From Bacteroidales bacterium (lineage in GTDB: Bacteria > Bacteroidota > Bacteroidia > Bacteroidales > Tenuifilaceae): DNA of 33,764 nt. Shown one piece after another: positions 23,265 to 33,750 of the stretch. Numbering within the stretch: the stretch's first letter is position 1; each line of letters starts with the position of its first letter. The stretch is taken from assembly GCA_003818205.1 (NCBI GenBank), contig RPRQ01000051.1:1-33764 (forward strand), written 5' to 3'. Below the pieces are notes generated by a model, which saw nothing but the letters and a program-made list of their open reading frames with translations, made no database searches and was not told where the DNA came from. A program made the position numbers and the translations under genes.

Positions 23265-25559
23265 CTACACCCTAACACCCAATACCAAAACATCGTCAAC
23301 CTGAAAATTATCCCCCTTCCATAGCTCGAATGTTGAGGTGATAATCTCCTCCTGCTTCTTTGCATCCAGGTGATGTATTGAGGTAAGCAATGCCCTAAAC
23401 CTGGATAGGTTATACTTCTTGCCAACCTGTTCGCCAAACTGATCGGCATAACCATCGGTGAACATGTATATCATATCGCCATGCTCAACCTGAATTGAGT
23501 GATTATTGAACGGTTCGACCTTAACAAACTGGGCTATAGGCATTCTATCATCTCTAAGAATAATCGGCTCATTAATACCTGGGCTACTATTCTTAAAGAT
23601 ATAAATCGGAAGGTTAGCCCCCGCAAACTGCAACTCCATGGTAACGGTATTTAGCGCACAGAACGCCATATCCATGCCATCGTAGCTTTCAGCCTCATCG
23701 TTGCGATTATGCTGATGAAGCGACTCGATGATCTGCCTTCTCATCTCCTCAAGAACATCGCTAGCTTTAGTAATATGATCCTTATTGATAATATCGCCAA
23801 GATAGGCTATGCCAAGCATACTCATTATTCCACCGGGTACTCCATGACCCGTGCAATCGCCTATGGCGAATATCTTGTACCCACGAACATTGTTTACCCA
23901 ATAAAAATCACCGCTGATAATATTCTTAGGTCTATAAAAAACGAAGGAATCGGCAAAAACCTCCTTAAGCATTTCGGAAGTCGGAAGAATAGCGTTCTGA
24001 ATCCGCTGGGCGTATATAATTGAATCGGTTATCTCCTTCTTCTGATGGGTAAGCAAATCCATCTGCTTTTCAATCACCTCCGCTTTTTCTTGGAGCTCCC
24101 AGGCAAGGTTGGCTAAAGAGTTACGCTGCCGCTCATTCTCTTCCAGACTTTCGGAAATAACATCATTTTTTTGCACGAGTTCCTCATTCAAATCGTATAA
24201 GCTCTCACGTTGTGCCATAATCTCCTCATTCTGCACAGTTATCTCCTCCTTCTGCTCTTGAAGCAGAAAATTATGCTTGCGTTTCTGGTTATAGCTGTAC
24301 AGCGCAACTATCATAATAATCAATGCTAATGCAGCCGATACACCAAGGAGTTGACCGATTATCCTGCTTCTTTTGGCTTTCTCGTTCAGCTCAAGTTCTC
24401 GCTTCTGGCTCTCGAATGCTTGCTCCTGGAACTTCTTCTCGAATTCAAGATTTTTCTCAAGCTGATAAATTGACTTTGTATTATTGTCATTAAAAATAGC
24501 GCTATGAATTGAATTGCTCTTCGACAACCAATAGTATGCACGGTTAAAGTCCCTCTTTTTCTCATAAACAGAGGCAATTATCTGTGATGAAAGATCCTGC
24601 AGATAAAGCATATTGAAATCGGTTGCCAATGACATGCACTTATTGGCAAATATGTATGCAGAGTCGAGGTTTCCTTTTCTCAGGTAAGTTTCAGCAATAC
24701 TTTGAAGCGAAACTGCAACTGCTATTAAATCACCTATATTCTGCTTTATTCTTAACGATTGCATGTGGAATTTAAGCGCTTTGCTGTATTGACCCTGATT
24801 ACAATACAAATACCCAAGGTTATTATAAACATTGGCAATTCCAACACTATCAAAAATTTCTTCAAAGCCTGCTTGAGAGAGCATGTACTCATTATAGGCT
24901 TCGCTGTACTTTTTTTTCTCAACCAACAGCGATCCCCTTGTTTTGTGGATATAGGGTATAATGCTCTTATTATCAATAACCTTTATAATGCTATCCGCTT
25001 TGTTCAAGTATAACTCCGAATTACCCAAATCCTTCTGAATGTAATAGATAACGCTAGCCGAGTACAACAGCTTTGATTGGTTAAAGAAATCAGCATGCTT
25101 ATCAGCTAATCGAATACCCTGATATAGGTATTTTAACCCCAAAGCGTAGTAGCCTAAATCAGCGTAGAGCATGCTGACATCATTCAGCAGTAAAGCCTGC
25201 CTCTCGAAGTTACCAATTTGTTCCTCGATTAATAGGGCTTTATGAAGACATGAAAGGGATTCATTCAGATTACCCATGAAACGGAACGCATTCGCTCTTA
25301 TCGATAATGCATTGGATAATAACGACTGATAGTCATTATGTTGAGCAAATTTCTCCAAACCACTTGCAAGATCAACAACCTTTTTCCAATTCTTTTGCTT
25401 CTTAAAATGTTCAACCGACTCTAGGGTTGACTTTACGTATAACGAGTCAGCATTACTATTGAATGATCCATCATTATGAATAGAAGTGTTACCGTTAACA
25501 CTACTAGCGGTAAAAAAGAATGAAAGGATAAAGAGTAATACAAGTTTTTTAAAACACAT
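23265..25559 (-). CDS. TPR-containing SpoIIE-type serine phosphatase, convergent paralog
   Basis: The 764-residue protein has the same design as the convergent neighbour: signal peptide (1-23), tetratricopeptide repeats (about 35-370), a membrane helix (about 400-425), coiled coil (about 430-510) and the SpoIIE phosphatase domain. Key residues are D551 in ISGDFYW, GDCTGHGVPGG, D702 in FTDGYADQFGE and the final QVDDVLVLG. Phosphatase residues look intact. The two stop codons are only 7 bp apart and no terminator separates them, so the transcripts may overlap at their 3' ends. The two genes are similar in plan but differ in the repeats, so they are old paralogs that probably sense different signals. 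Confidence 0.93.
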   Translation of the reverse strand: MCFKKLVLLFILSFFFTASSVNGNTSIHNDGSFNSNADSLYVKSTLESVEHFKKQKNWKKVVDLASGLEKFAQHNDYQSLLSNALSIRANAFRFMGNLNESLSCLHKALLIEEQIGNFERQALLLNDVSMLYADLGYYALGLKYLYQGIRLADKHADFFNQSKLLYSASVIYYIQKDLGNSELYLNKADSIIKVIDNKSIIPYIHKTRGSLLVEKKKYSEAYNEYMLSQAGFEEIFDSVGIANVYNNLGYLYCNQGQYSKALKFHMQSLRIKQNIGDLIAVAVSLQSIAETYLRKGNLDSAYIFANKCMSLATDFNMLYLQDLSSQIIASVYEKKRDFNRAYYWLSKSNSIHSAIFNDNNTKSIYQLEKNLEFEKKFQEQAFESQKRELELNEKAKRSRIIGQLLGVSAALALIIMIVALYSYNQKRKHNFLLQEQKEEITVQNEEIMAQRESLYDLNEELVQKNDVISESLEENERQRNSLANLAWELQEKAEVIEKQMDLLTHQKKEITDSIIYAQRIQNAILPTSEMLKEVFADSFVFYRPKNIISGDFYWVNNVRGYKIFAIGDCTGHGVPGGIMSMLGIAYLGDIINKDHITKASDVLEEMRRQIIESLHQHNRNDEAESYDGMDMAFCALNTVTMELQFAGANLPIYIFKNSSPGINEPIILRDDRMPIAQFVKVEPFNNHSIQVEHGDMIYMFTDGYADQFGEQVGKKYNLSRFRALLTSIHHLDAKKQEEIITSTFELWKGDNFQVDDVLVLGVRV

Positions 25560-25669
25560 AAGAACAAAAAATAAAGGCTACTGTTTAATTTAACACCAAA
25601 ACGAATGCTAACAATTCAGAAATTCGATAGAATTCGTTAATCTTACATCAAATTATCAACTCATTAAAC

Positions 25670-26821
25670 ATGAAAGTATCAGGCATTATTATTTTTCTTA
25701 CAATCGTTCTAAGCATTTATACACTTGCAAACTGGTATATTTTTACTAGAACCTCGCCCCTTTTTACAGGTTCACTTTTTAAAATAATCGGTTCAAATAT
25801 AGTCTTTTGGGTTATAGTTTTCGCCTATCCAATGGGAAGAATTCTAGAACGGGTAATTAATAGTGATTTTTCTATATTCTTTGTAAAACTCGGTTCCTTC
25901 TGGCTTGGAGCGATGCTTTACCTAATCCTAATATTTATTTTTATAGATATTATAAGGGTTCTAAATCACTACTTACCTTTTGCAGGTTTTCTCGACTATA
26001 AAACTAACCCGCTAGTTAGATTAACAACCATTAAAATAGTTTACTCTCTTGCTACACTCATTATTATAGCTGCAATTATAAACGCTCGGAATCCAAGGGT
26101 TAACCATTATACATTAAAAACGCTAAAATCGTCAGTAGAAAAAAAGCCTCTCAGGATTGTAGCCGTATCAGATATTCATCTTGGTACGTTAATCTCAAGC
26201 AATCGGCTAAAGTCATTGGTTAAAATGATTAATTCTCAAAACCCCGATATTGTCCTATTTGCCGGCGATGTATTCGATGAAGATATTGCATCGGTGGTAA
26301 ACAACGGTTTGGGTAAATACTTCGAACAGATTAAATCCCCTTTAGGGGTATTCGCAATTACAGGTAATCATGAGTATTTTGGCGGAGTTGAACAGAAAAT
26401 AAACTATCTAACAGAGCATGGCGTAAAGGTATTAATAGACAGCACTTCACTCGTTGACAATAGATTCTATCTGGTCGGACGTAACGATCGGCAATCGAAC
26501 TATTCAACGGGGAGACAACGGAAAAAGGTAAGTGAATTGGTAGCCTCTATTGATAGAAGCAAACCCATTATCCTGCTCGATCACCAACCATTCAACCTGA
26601 ACGAATCGGCTGAGAATGGAATCGACCTACAAATATCAGGGCATACGCATCATGGACAGCTTTGGCCATTCAACTACATTACAACCGCAATATTCGAGCT
26701 GAGTAGCGGTTATAGATTGATTGGAAATACTCACTTTATCGTCTCAAACGGTTATGGAACGTGGGGGCCACCCATGCGGCTTGGCAACCGACCTGAGATT
26801 TTAGTCATTGATTTGGAGTAA
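25670..26821 (+). CDS. Membrane-anchored metallophosphoesterase
   Basis: The 383-residue protein has four to five N-terminal membrane helices (within 1-142) and a C-terminal calcineurin-like phosphoesterase domain. The metal-binding motifs are complete: D168-I-H170, G199-D200, G-N-H-E at 232-235, H305 in LLDHQP and GHTHHGQ at 324-330. This is the YkuE/YaeI type, whose members cleave phosphoester or pyrophosphate bonds; some act on lipid A precursors. Here the substrate is unknown. The membrane part suggests a lipid or envelope substrate. It is divergent from the SpoIIE gene, with 110 bp between starts, and is followed by the dipeptidase after 88 bp. Confidence 0.9.
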   Translation: MKVSGIIIFLTIVLSIYTLANWYIFTRTSPLFTGSLFKIIGSNIVFWVIVFAYPMGRILERVINSDFSIFFVKLGSFWLGAMLYLILIFIFIDIIRVLNHYLPFAGFLDYKTNPLVRLTTIKIVYSLATLIIIAAIINARNPRVNHYTLKTLKSSVEKKPLRIVAVSDIHLGTLISSNRLKSLVKMINSQNPDIVLFAGDVFDEDIASVVNNGLGKYFEQIKSPLGVFAITGNHEYFGGVEQKINYLTEHGVKVLIDSTSLVDNRFYLVGRNDRQSNYSTGRQRKKVSELVASIDRSKPIILLDHQPFNLNESAENGIDLQISGHTHHGQLWPFNYITTAIFELSSGYRLIGNTHFIVSNGYGTWGPPMRLGNRPEILVIDLE

Positions 26822-26909
26822 CCAATAAAAAAAAATATTCTTTGTACACGAATTCGAAAGCTATACATTTTTTGTTGCTATTTTTACGAACACTCAAAAA
26901 ATCACCTTT

Positions 26910-28649
26910 ATGAAAAGAATGCTAACCTCTACCCTATTTTTGGCATTGCTCCTTGTTTCATTCAACTCGAACAGCTGCACGAACTATCTAGTTACCAAAG
27001 GCGCATCGACCGATGGTTCCACAATGGTGAGCTATGCTGCTGACTCACACATCAGGTACGGCGAGCTCTACTTCCGACCCCGTGGAACCTGGCCTGTTGG
27101 TTCCATGATTACCCTTTACGATAGGGGAACCCATAAGCCTCTGGGGCAAATCCCTCAGCCCGCTGAGACCTATCAGGTGATTGGTTTTATGAACGAATAT
27201 CAGGTGGCCATTGGCGAAACCACGTTTGGGGGACGCTCTGAACTACTCGATTCAACGGCAATTGTTGACTATGGTAGTTTGATGTTTCTTGCCCTACAAA
27301 GGGCAAAAACCGCTCGCGAAGCGATCAAGGTTATGGCCGAGCTGGTTGAGCAGTATGGCTACGCTAGCGATGGCGAATCGTTCTCGGTTGGAGATCCGAA
27401 TGAGGTATGGATATTCGAAATGGTGGCCAAGAAAACTAATATGAAAGTTGACAAGAAAACTAAAAAATCATACAATGCAGATAAAGGTGCCGTTTGGGTT
27501 GCCATTCGTATCCCCGATGGCTATGTTTCATCCCATGCTAACCAAGCCCGAATCACAACCTTTCCGCTTGATAATGGCAAAAATGCGATAAGCAGTAAGA
27601 ACCTATCACAGATATTCAACCCCGAAGTTGAAGTTGTTTACGCTCATGATGTAATTACCTACGCACAAGCTAAAGGTTACTTCACCGGTAAGATTGAGGA
27701 ATTCAGCTTCAGCGATACCTACGCTCCGCTCTCATTCGATGCCGCACGTTTTAGCGAGCTTCGAGTTTGGGCTTTCTTCAACCATGTAAATGGAGATATG
27801 AAGAAATACTGGGATTACGCTACAGGGAAGAATCTACAGAGCCGAATGCCCCTTTACATCAAACCCGATAAAAAGATTTCACCACAAGACTTGCAAAGCT
27901 ACAAAAGAGATCATCTGGAAGGAACCGAACTTGATATGAGCAAGGATTTGGGAGCTGGTCCAAACCATCTTCCCTACCGTTGGAGACCTCTTACCTGGAA
28001 ATACGATGGTAAAGAGTACCTGAATGAAAGGGTTACAGCAACCCAACAAACCGGATTCTCATTTATCGCTCAGATGCGCAGCTGGTTACCCAACCCAATC
28101 GGTGGAATCTTCTGGTTTGGGGTTGACGATGCCGCTTCAACCGTTTATATTCCGATTTACTGCGCAATTAATCGCATACCCGAAACTTACGCCGAAGGCA
28201 ATGGCGATATGCTCACCTATTCACCAACCTCTGCTTTCTGGGTATTTAACCGAGTTGCTAACTTTGCCTACCTACGCTACGATTTAATTATTCAGGATAT
28301 CAAAAAGGTGCAGAGTGAATTAGAAACCAAGTTTGCTACGTACTCTCCCGTTATCGATATGGCAGCATTAAAGCTATGGGAAACCAATCCAAAAGCAGCC
28401 AACGACTTTCTTACCGACTACTCTGTAAACATGGCTAACTCATCAGTACAACGCTGGCAAGAGCTAAGCAATTGGCTGCTTGTTAAGTATATTGATGGGA
28501 ATATTAAAAAGGAGAAGGACGGCAAGTTTATTCAAAACCCTTGGGGATACCCTATATCACCATCGCAACCAGGTTATCCCGATTCATGGAAAAAAAGCGT
28601 TATTGAAGATAATGGGGTAAAGCTTAAAGTTCCCGAAAAAAAGAATTAA
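26910..28649 (+). CDS. C69-family dipeptidase
   Basis: The 579-residue exported protein belongs to peptidase family C69 (PepD-like, PF03577), N-terminal-nucleophile hydrolases that cut dipeptides. The signal peptide ends at NSNS, and C23, first residue of CTNYLVTKGASTDGS, becomes the catalytic N-terminal cysteine after cleavage. Other family blocks are FMNEYQVAIGETTFGGR, the YGYASDGESFSVGDPNEVWIFEM region and SSHANQARITTFPL. It would work in the periplasm or outside the cell. The cysteine after a hydrophobic signal also resembles a lipobox, but the family role of that cysteine makes a nucleophile more likely. Length is normal for the Bacteroidetes type. Confidence 0.92.
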   Translation: MKRMLTSTLFLALLLVSFNSNSCTNYLVTKGASTDGSTMVSYAADSHIRYGELYFRPRGTWPVGSMITLYDRGTHKPLGQIPQPAETYQVIGFMNEYQVAIGETTFGGRSELLDSTAIVDYGSLMFLALQRAKTAREAIKVMAELVEQYGYASDGESFSVGDPNEVWIFEMVAKKTNMKVDKKTKKSYNADKGAVWVAIRIPDGYVSSHANQARITTFPLDNGKNAISSKNLSQIFNPEVEVVYAHDVITYAQAKGYFTGKIEEFSFSDTYAPLSFDAARFSELRVWAFFNHVNGDMKKYWDYATGKNLQSRMPLYIKPDKKISPQDLQSYKRDHLEGTELDMSKDLGAGPNHLPYRWRPLTWKYDGKEYLNERVTATQQTGFSFIAQMRSWLPNPIGGIFWFGVDDAASTVYIPIYCAINRIPETYAEGNGDMLTYSPTSAFWVFNRVANFAYLRYDLIIQDIKKVQSELETKFATYSPVIDMAALKLWETNPKAANDFLTDYSVNMANSSVQRWQELSNWLLVKYIDGNIKKEKDGKFIQNPWGYPISPSQPGYPDSWKKSVIEDNGVKLKVPEKKN

Positions 28650-28854
28650 TCGTAAAAAAACAAAAGAAGCACTTATTATCGAGCGCTCTTTATTTCTAAG
28701 TAAAGTCAGCGGTTTAGCTTAACCATTAAAAAAAGATGCAATTTAGTTTGAAATACCATTAAAATTCATTAAATTGAATTTTTAATTTCAGTAGTTGATT
28801 TCTGTAATATGTTTATACATTTTTCGCAATAACAATGAATCAACAATAGTATTC

Positions 28855-31023
28855 ATGACATTAGAGAAGACACATATTAACCTTAAAACCGCCGTATATG
28901 TTACAATTCTCACCGCTATTGTTTTCATTGTTCTATTCGCTTTCATTGGAGTTAAAAATAGAAAATATGCTTACGAAGACTCCAAAGCGCTAGCGAAAGA
29001 AATATCACGAAAAGCAGCGCTTGAAACAGAAATTTACCTTTCATCCGCATTAATGGTTGCTCGTTCAATTGAACAAAAATCAAGAATAATAAGAGAGGCA
29101 GGCTTAGAGCGCAAGAAAGTGGTCAATCTTTTAGTTAATGCTATTCAACGCAACCCTAATTTTCTTGCGGCATGGACCATGTGGGAGCCGAATGCTTTTG
29201 ACAATAGCGATAAAGAATTTATTGGCGACACCCTTTACGATGATAAGGGCACAATGAGTTTATGTTTTTTTAAATATGACAACAACCTGCTATTCGAGAA
29301 AGATGAGATAAGCGATTTTAATGCAGATTATTACGCAATTCCCAAAAGATACAAAACGGAACTACTCATCGGTCCTTTTTACTATCAATACGGTGGCTAC
29401 CCTTATGTATTCTATGAAACATCAGTAATTGTTCCTGTTATCGAAGATTCAATTTTTCTTGGGGTATTCGGCATCGATATCAACCTCGAAAACCTTAAAG
29501 ACAAGCTGAATTCAGTAAAGCTTTATAAATCGGGCTACTTATCGCTAATCTCAAACAACGGCACTATAATATCCCATGCTGATAGCTCATTCATTAAGAA
29601 AAATATCTTTAAGATTGTTAATGAACCCGATAGTATAACCTTTAAAACAATTAAAGAGGGCAAAGAGCTTGCATTCGAATTAAAATCGGAGTTTACCAAC
29701 CTCAAAGTATTCCGTTTTTTATACCCCATTAAAATAGGGAATGGCAATACCCCTTGGAGCATGATGGTTGAAATCCCCATTAACGAAGCCAATACCCGAT
29801 CAAAACAGCTGCTATTCATTGCGTTCTTCACCCTTTTTATAGGAATATCGCTTTTGGTATTCCTAATTATCAATATTCTCGACCGTAAGCAGTACGAAAG
29901 AAATCTTCTTGAAGCAATAAAAAAAGTTAAGGAAAGCGATGAACTCAAAACTGCATTCCTGAACAATATTTCGCATGAAATACGAACACCCTTAAATGGA
30001 ATAATAGGCTTCTCCGATTTGCTTACCAACACAGAGCCCTCAAAAGAGGCGAAGCAGAACTTCAACGAAATAATACGAAGTTCATGCAATCAACTGCTTT
30101 CGATAATATCGAATGTTCTTGAACTTTCTAAAATTCAAACAGGTAATGTTGCTCTAATCATTACAGAAGTATCCATTGAGCAATCGATTAGCATTATCGT
30201 GCAAACCTATGAGAAATCGGCAAAGGATAATGGGTTATCAATAAATATGAACCTTCCCCATAGGTCAAGCCGTTTTATGTTAAGAACCGATGCTGGCAAG
30301 CTTCATCAGATACTATCGAACCTGATTAGCAATGCCATAAAATTCACACAATCAGGTTTTATTGAGATTGGTTTTGAAGAAAAAAAATCTGCAATTCAGC
30401 TCTACGTTAAAGATTCGGGTATTGGCATTAGCTCCGAAAATTCAAAATACATGTACGAAATCTTCACCCATGGAGATCAGTCCATAAGCAGAAAATACGG
30501 TGGGGTTGGCATAGGCCTTTCGATTACCAAGGCATTCGTTGAACTACTAGGCGGAAAAATATGGTTTGAGTCGGAGCTAAACAAAGGCACAACATTTTAT
30601 TTTACATTACCTTACGACAAAACGCCCATCAAACTCAGCAAAAATAACGTTCTGGAACTCAACTCATTAACTAATTTTAAAATATTAGTAACCGACGATG
30701 AGCAATCAAACTTCATTCTTATAAACGAACTCTTTAAAAATACAAATGCCGAGTTAATCTGGGCAAAGGATGGGAACGAGGCCATTATGTATTGCCAACA
30801 GGACGAATCAATAAACCTCGTCCTCATGGATATAAAACTACCCGGGATGAACGGCTACGAGGCCACCAAGCTGATTAAATCATTTAGACCCGATTTACCC
30901 ATAATAGCCGTTTCAGCATTTATCCAGAGTAAAGACATCGAACAACAAATAATATTCGATTCAATAATATCAAAGCCTTTCAAGTCCGATGAGTTCATTA
31001 GCACAATACTAAAATACACCTAA
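28855..31023 (+). CDS. Hybrid sensor histidine kinase/response regulator
   Basis: The 722-residue inner-membrane protein has a membrane helix (about 14-35), a periplasmic dCache-type sensor (about 40-310, with AAWTMWEPNAF and GPFYYQYGGYPYVFYETSVIVPV), a second helix (about 318-340), a HisKA domain with the phosphorylated H374 in NISHEIRTPLNG, an HATPase domain (N box LISNAIKF, G1 DSGIGIS, G2 GGVGIGLSITKA) and a C-terminal receiver domain with D659 in VLMDIKLPGMNG and the lysine in SKPFKS. The frame extends to a TTG at 28795, but the ATG at 28855 starts just before the first helix. Phosphate would pass from H374 to D659; there is no DNA-binding output and no partner gene nearby. dCache domains often bind small organic ligands. 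Confidence 0.93.
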   Translation: MTLEKTHINLKTAVYVTILTAIVFIVLFAFIGVKNRKYAYEDSKALAKEISRKAALETEIYLSSALMVARSIEQKSRIIREAGLERKKVVNLLVNAIQRNPNFLAAWTMWEPNAFDNSDKEFIGDTLYDDKGTMSLCFFKYDNNLLFEKDEISDFNADYYAIPKRYKTELLIGPFYYQYGGYPYVFYETSVIVPVIEDSIFLGVFGIDINLENLKDKLNSVKLYKSGYLSLISNNGTIISHADSSFIKKNIFKIVNEPDSITFKTIKEGKELAFELKSEFTNLKVFRFLYPIKIGNGNTPWSMMVEIPINEANTRSKQLLFIAFFTLFIGISLLVFLIINILDRKQYERNLLEAIKKVKESDELKTAFLNNISHEIRTPLNGIIGFSDLLTNTEPSKEAKQNFNEIIRSSCNQLLSIISNVLELSKIQTGNVALIITEVSIEQSISIIVQTYEKSAKDNGLSINMNLPHRSSRFMLRTDAGKLHQILSNLISNAIKFTQSGFIEIGFEEKKSAIQLYVKDSGIGISSENSKYMYEIFTHGDQSISRKYGGVGIGLSITKAFVELLGGKIWFESELNKGTTFYFTLPYDKTPIKLSKNNVLELNSLTNFKILVTDDEQSNFILINELFKNTNAELIWAKDGNEAIMYCQQDESINLVLMDIKLPGMNGYEATKLIKSFRPDLPIIAVSAFIQSKDIEQQIIFDSIISKPFKSDEFISTILKYT

Positions 31024-31055
31024 CCTACACCTTACTTATCAGATTTTATCAGGTA

Positions 31056-33479
31056 TTACTCGTACCGTAACGACTCCGAAGGGTTAAGCATTGCTGATTT
31101 TATTGTTCGATAGCTTATGGTAATAATAGCAATGATTATAGCAATTATAAATCCTAGAAGAAAATCGAACAGCGGAAGACTAATCCTGTAATGGTAGTTC
31201 TGCAACCAATTCTTAGAAATAAAATAGACAATTGGCCATGCAATTAGCGTTGATATACATACAAGAAGAATTATTTCTCTAGAAATCAAAATAAACAAAC
31301 TTGAAACCGTTGCACCCATCGCTTTCCTAACGCCCATCTCCTTAGTACGCTGTTCAACGGTGAACGAGGTAAGGCCAAACAAACCCAACGATGCGATAAG
31401 AATTGCTAAAAAGGTAAATAGCACAGAAAGGTTGGCGCTTTGCTTTTCCTCTGTGTAAAGCCTATCAAAGTCGTTATCCATAAAGAAGTATTGCATAGGG
31501 TCATTTGAAGTGAACTCCTTCCACACCTTTTCAATCTCTTTTAAAACACCCCCAGATGAGCCTGAAGACACTCGAATGCTGATATAACCCCAATTTGAAC
31601 CCTTATTCTTGAACTTAAAAATATATGGGCTAATCTCAGAGCGTAGCGATTCAAAATGAAAATCATTTATGACTCCTATAATAGGTAAAAAATCGGGTTT
31701 ACTTGGGTCATCGCTGGGATTTATTATCCTAGTTGTTAGCGGTGAGGTAATGCTAAACTGCTTAACTGCCCTCTCATTGATCAAGCAAACATCCTTATCG
31801 GTGGTATGCGCCTCATCAAAATTCCTTCCTGAATTTATCTTCATGCCATACGTTTCGAAGAAGTCGTAATCAACCCAAGCAGTCTGAAGCAGATATGTCT
31901 CGCCCCCTCTACCCTCCATCATATAACCATTGTGGTTATTGCTATGACCTGGCACAGCGGTAGATGCTGCAACATTAACCACACCAGGAATTTTCATTAT
32001 GGCCTCTTTAAAAGCATTTACCTTATTGCCAATCACCTCAGCACGTCGAATCACAACGAGCTGCTCTTTATTGAACCCTAAGTCTTTGTTTACCATGTAG
32101 TTTATCTGGTGAAACATTATAGTTGAGCCTATAATCAGAATAATGGAGATTGTAAATTGTAATATCACCAAAACGCTTCGAAGCTTACCATTTTTCATGC
32201 TATTCCTCAGTGTTCCTTTAAGAACAGCGTAAGGGCTAAACGATGATAGGTAGAATGCCGGATAGCTACCTGCAAGTAAACCTACGAAAATGGAAAGCAG
32301 AATTAACGAAGGGATACTTACCCAGCTATCAAAAAAATTGAGTTCAAGGTTGGCATGAAGTAAATTATTGAAAAAAGGTAATGACAGCTTAATGATTATC
32401 ACAGCCACAATGAGTGAAACAAAGGTTAGTATAATTGACTCCGAAATAAACTGCCAAATGAGCATCCCTCTAGACGATCCGCTAACCTTTTTAATTCCAA
32501 CCTCTTTTGCTCTTCTTGATGCCTGTGCAGTAGAAAGATTCATGAAATTTATTGATGCAATGATGATTATCAGGAAGGCAATGCTTCCAAAGATAATTAG
32601 GTACTTAGGATCGTTAGGAGCCTTGGACTCTTGCCCAACCTCTGGATTCAAATGTATTGCCGTTAAAGGCTGTAAATACATTCGATACTTATTCCCTTTC
32701 GAGAAAAAATCTTCGAGTGTAATCCCTAGGTATTTTTGAATTTCTGCTCCAACATACTTTTTGATCAACTCAATGATTTTTGCATCAACCACCTTAGGGT
32801 CTGAATTGGGTTTTAGTAAGATGTATGTTCCAAAGCTGTTTGAGGTCCATTGGGAGTCGTTAGCCCGATCATTTGTAACAAACGAACCTATCATATTAGC
32901 ATCAAAGTGCGAGGTCTTAGGTAAATCCTCCATTACACCCGAAACGGTATAAAAAACAGAGTCCGTCCCAACCTTTAAAGCCTTTCCTATCGGATTCTCC
33001 TTGCCAAAAACCTTACTTGCTGCTGTTTTAGAAAGAACCAATTTATGGGGAGCATTTAGAGCAGTTCTCATATCGCCGCTAATCAGCGTAACCGTGAAAA
33101 TATTAAAAAAGGTTGAATCGGCCTCAATGAAAGCATTTTCGGTAAAGCTTTGCTCGTTGTTCTTTATTATAGTCTCACCCCAAATATTCATTCTAGCTAT
33201 ATTTTCAACCTCTGGGAACTCTTTGAGCATTGTTGGCCCAATGGGAGCACAGGTGCTATTCGTATTCATCTCCTGACCGCCAATTTTACCGTTGAGAACT
33301 AGCTGAAATATCCTATCCTTCTTCTCATTAAACTGGTCGTAGCTAAGTTCATGCGCAATAAAAAGAGTAATCACCAAGCTACAGGCAATTCCAATCGATA
33401 GTCCAATTATATTAATAAGTACGTACCCTTTTTGACGGTTTAATGCACGCAGACTGTGTTTTAGAATATTTATTATCAT
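31056..33479 (-). CDS. FtsX/MacB-type ABC transporter permease
   Basis: The 807-residue membrane protein has the Bacteroidetes arrangement of two FtsX-like permease halves: an N-terminal helix (about 20-42), a MacB-type periplasmic domain, three helices (about 285-430, with the KEVGIKKVSG coupling segment), another periplasmic domain, and three more helices at the end with the matching KEMGVRKAMGA coupling segment. The family exports peptides, lipoproteins or antibiotics, or remodels the envelope, with a separate ATPase. No ATPase gene is present in the window, so the partner is elsewhere or just upstream. The gene is convergent with the kinase (32 bp apart). The substrate is unknown. Confidence 0.92.
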   Translation of the reverse strand: MIINILKHSLRALNRQKGYVLINIIGLSIGIACSLVITLFIAHELSYDQFNEKKDRIFQLVLNGKIGGQEMNTNSTCAPIGPTMLKEFPEVENIARMNIWGETIIKNNEQSFTENAFIEADSTFFNIFTVTLISGDMRTALNAPHKLVLSKTAASKVFGKENPIGKALKVGTDSVFYTVSGVMEDLPKTSHFDANMIGSFVTNDRANDSQWTSNSFGTYILLKPNSDPKVVDAKIIELIKKYVGAEIQKYLGITLEDFFSKGNKYRMYLQPLTAIHLNPEVGQESKAPNDPKYLIIFGSIAFLIIIIASINFMNLSTAQASRRAKEVGIKKVSGSSRGMLIWQFISESIILTFVSLIVAVIIIKLSLPFFNNLLHANLELNFFDSWVSIPSLILLSIFVGLLAGSYPAFYLSSFSPYAVLKGTLRNSMKNGKLRSVLVILQFTISIILIIGSTIMFHQINYMVNKDLGFNKEQLVVIRRAEVIGNKVNAFKEAIMKIPGVVNVAASTAVPGHSNNHNGYMMEGRGGETYLLQTAWVDYDFFETYGMKINSGRNFDEAHTTDKDVCLINERAVKQFSITSPLTTRIINPSDDPSKPDFLPIIGVINDFHFESLRSEISPYIFKFKNKGSNWGYISIRVSSGSSGGVLKEIEKVWKEFTSNDPMQYFFMDNDFDRLYTEEKQSANLSVLFTFLAILIASLGLFGLTSFTVEQRTKEMGVRKAMGATVSSLFILISREIILLVCISTLIAWPIVYFISKNWLQNYHYRISLPLFDFLLGFIIAIIIAIITISYRTIKSAMLNPSESLRYE

Positions 33480-33591
33480 AATTAGATATTTTATTTTTAT
33501 TATTTAGAAGACGCTTAATAAGGTGTTTTCGTTACAAGTTTTTCTACTAATTTTTTTGTAACTATTCAGCAATACTATGAAATGAAATATA

Positions 33592-33642
33592 AACCACGGA
33601 GACACAACCCGTCCCGATGTATCGGGAGAGAACACAGAGAAT
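33592..33642 (+). repeat. CACGGAG/CACAGAG-type repeat containing a palindrome
   Basis: ACCACGGAGACACAAC is followed by the hairpin TCCCGAT-GT-ATCGGGA (33612-33627) and then GAACACAGAGAAT. The hairpin lies between two repeat halves, as at 5409-5449. The 285-bp intergenic stretch 33480-33764 shows no gene. Confidence 0.65.
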
Positions 33643-33728
33643 ATACATTATATAGATTAAGCAGTTTTGCGCTTCGTTAAAATCTCATAATATGATAGTT
33701 ACAGTATTTTTTAAACCAAAAATCAATA

Positions 33729-33750
33729 ACTCCGCCTTTTAAGGCGGAGT
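33729..33750. repeat. 22-bp palindrome near the window end
   Basis: ACTCCGCCTT and AAGGCGGAGT form a 10-bp stem over TT. It could be a terminator-like hairpin of a gene beyond the window or another dispersed palindrome; no T-run follows on the plus strand. Confidence 0.6.

Noticed and set aside
23709-24023. A 104-codon plus-strand frame inside the convergent SpoIIE gene
   Set aside because: It lies opposite the conserved catalytic domain and has no family features, so it is a shadow of the real gene.
26976-26978. Lipoprotein call for the C69 dipeptidase
   Set aside because: The cysteine after the signal peptide is the expected N-terminal nucleophile of the family and is followed by the family motif, so a lipid anchor is less likely.
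28795-28854. Longer histidine kinase starting at TTG 28795
   Set aside because: The extra 20 residues do not form a signal or helix, and the ATG at 28855 directly precedes the first membrane helix.
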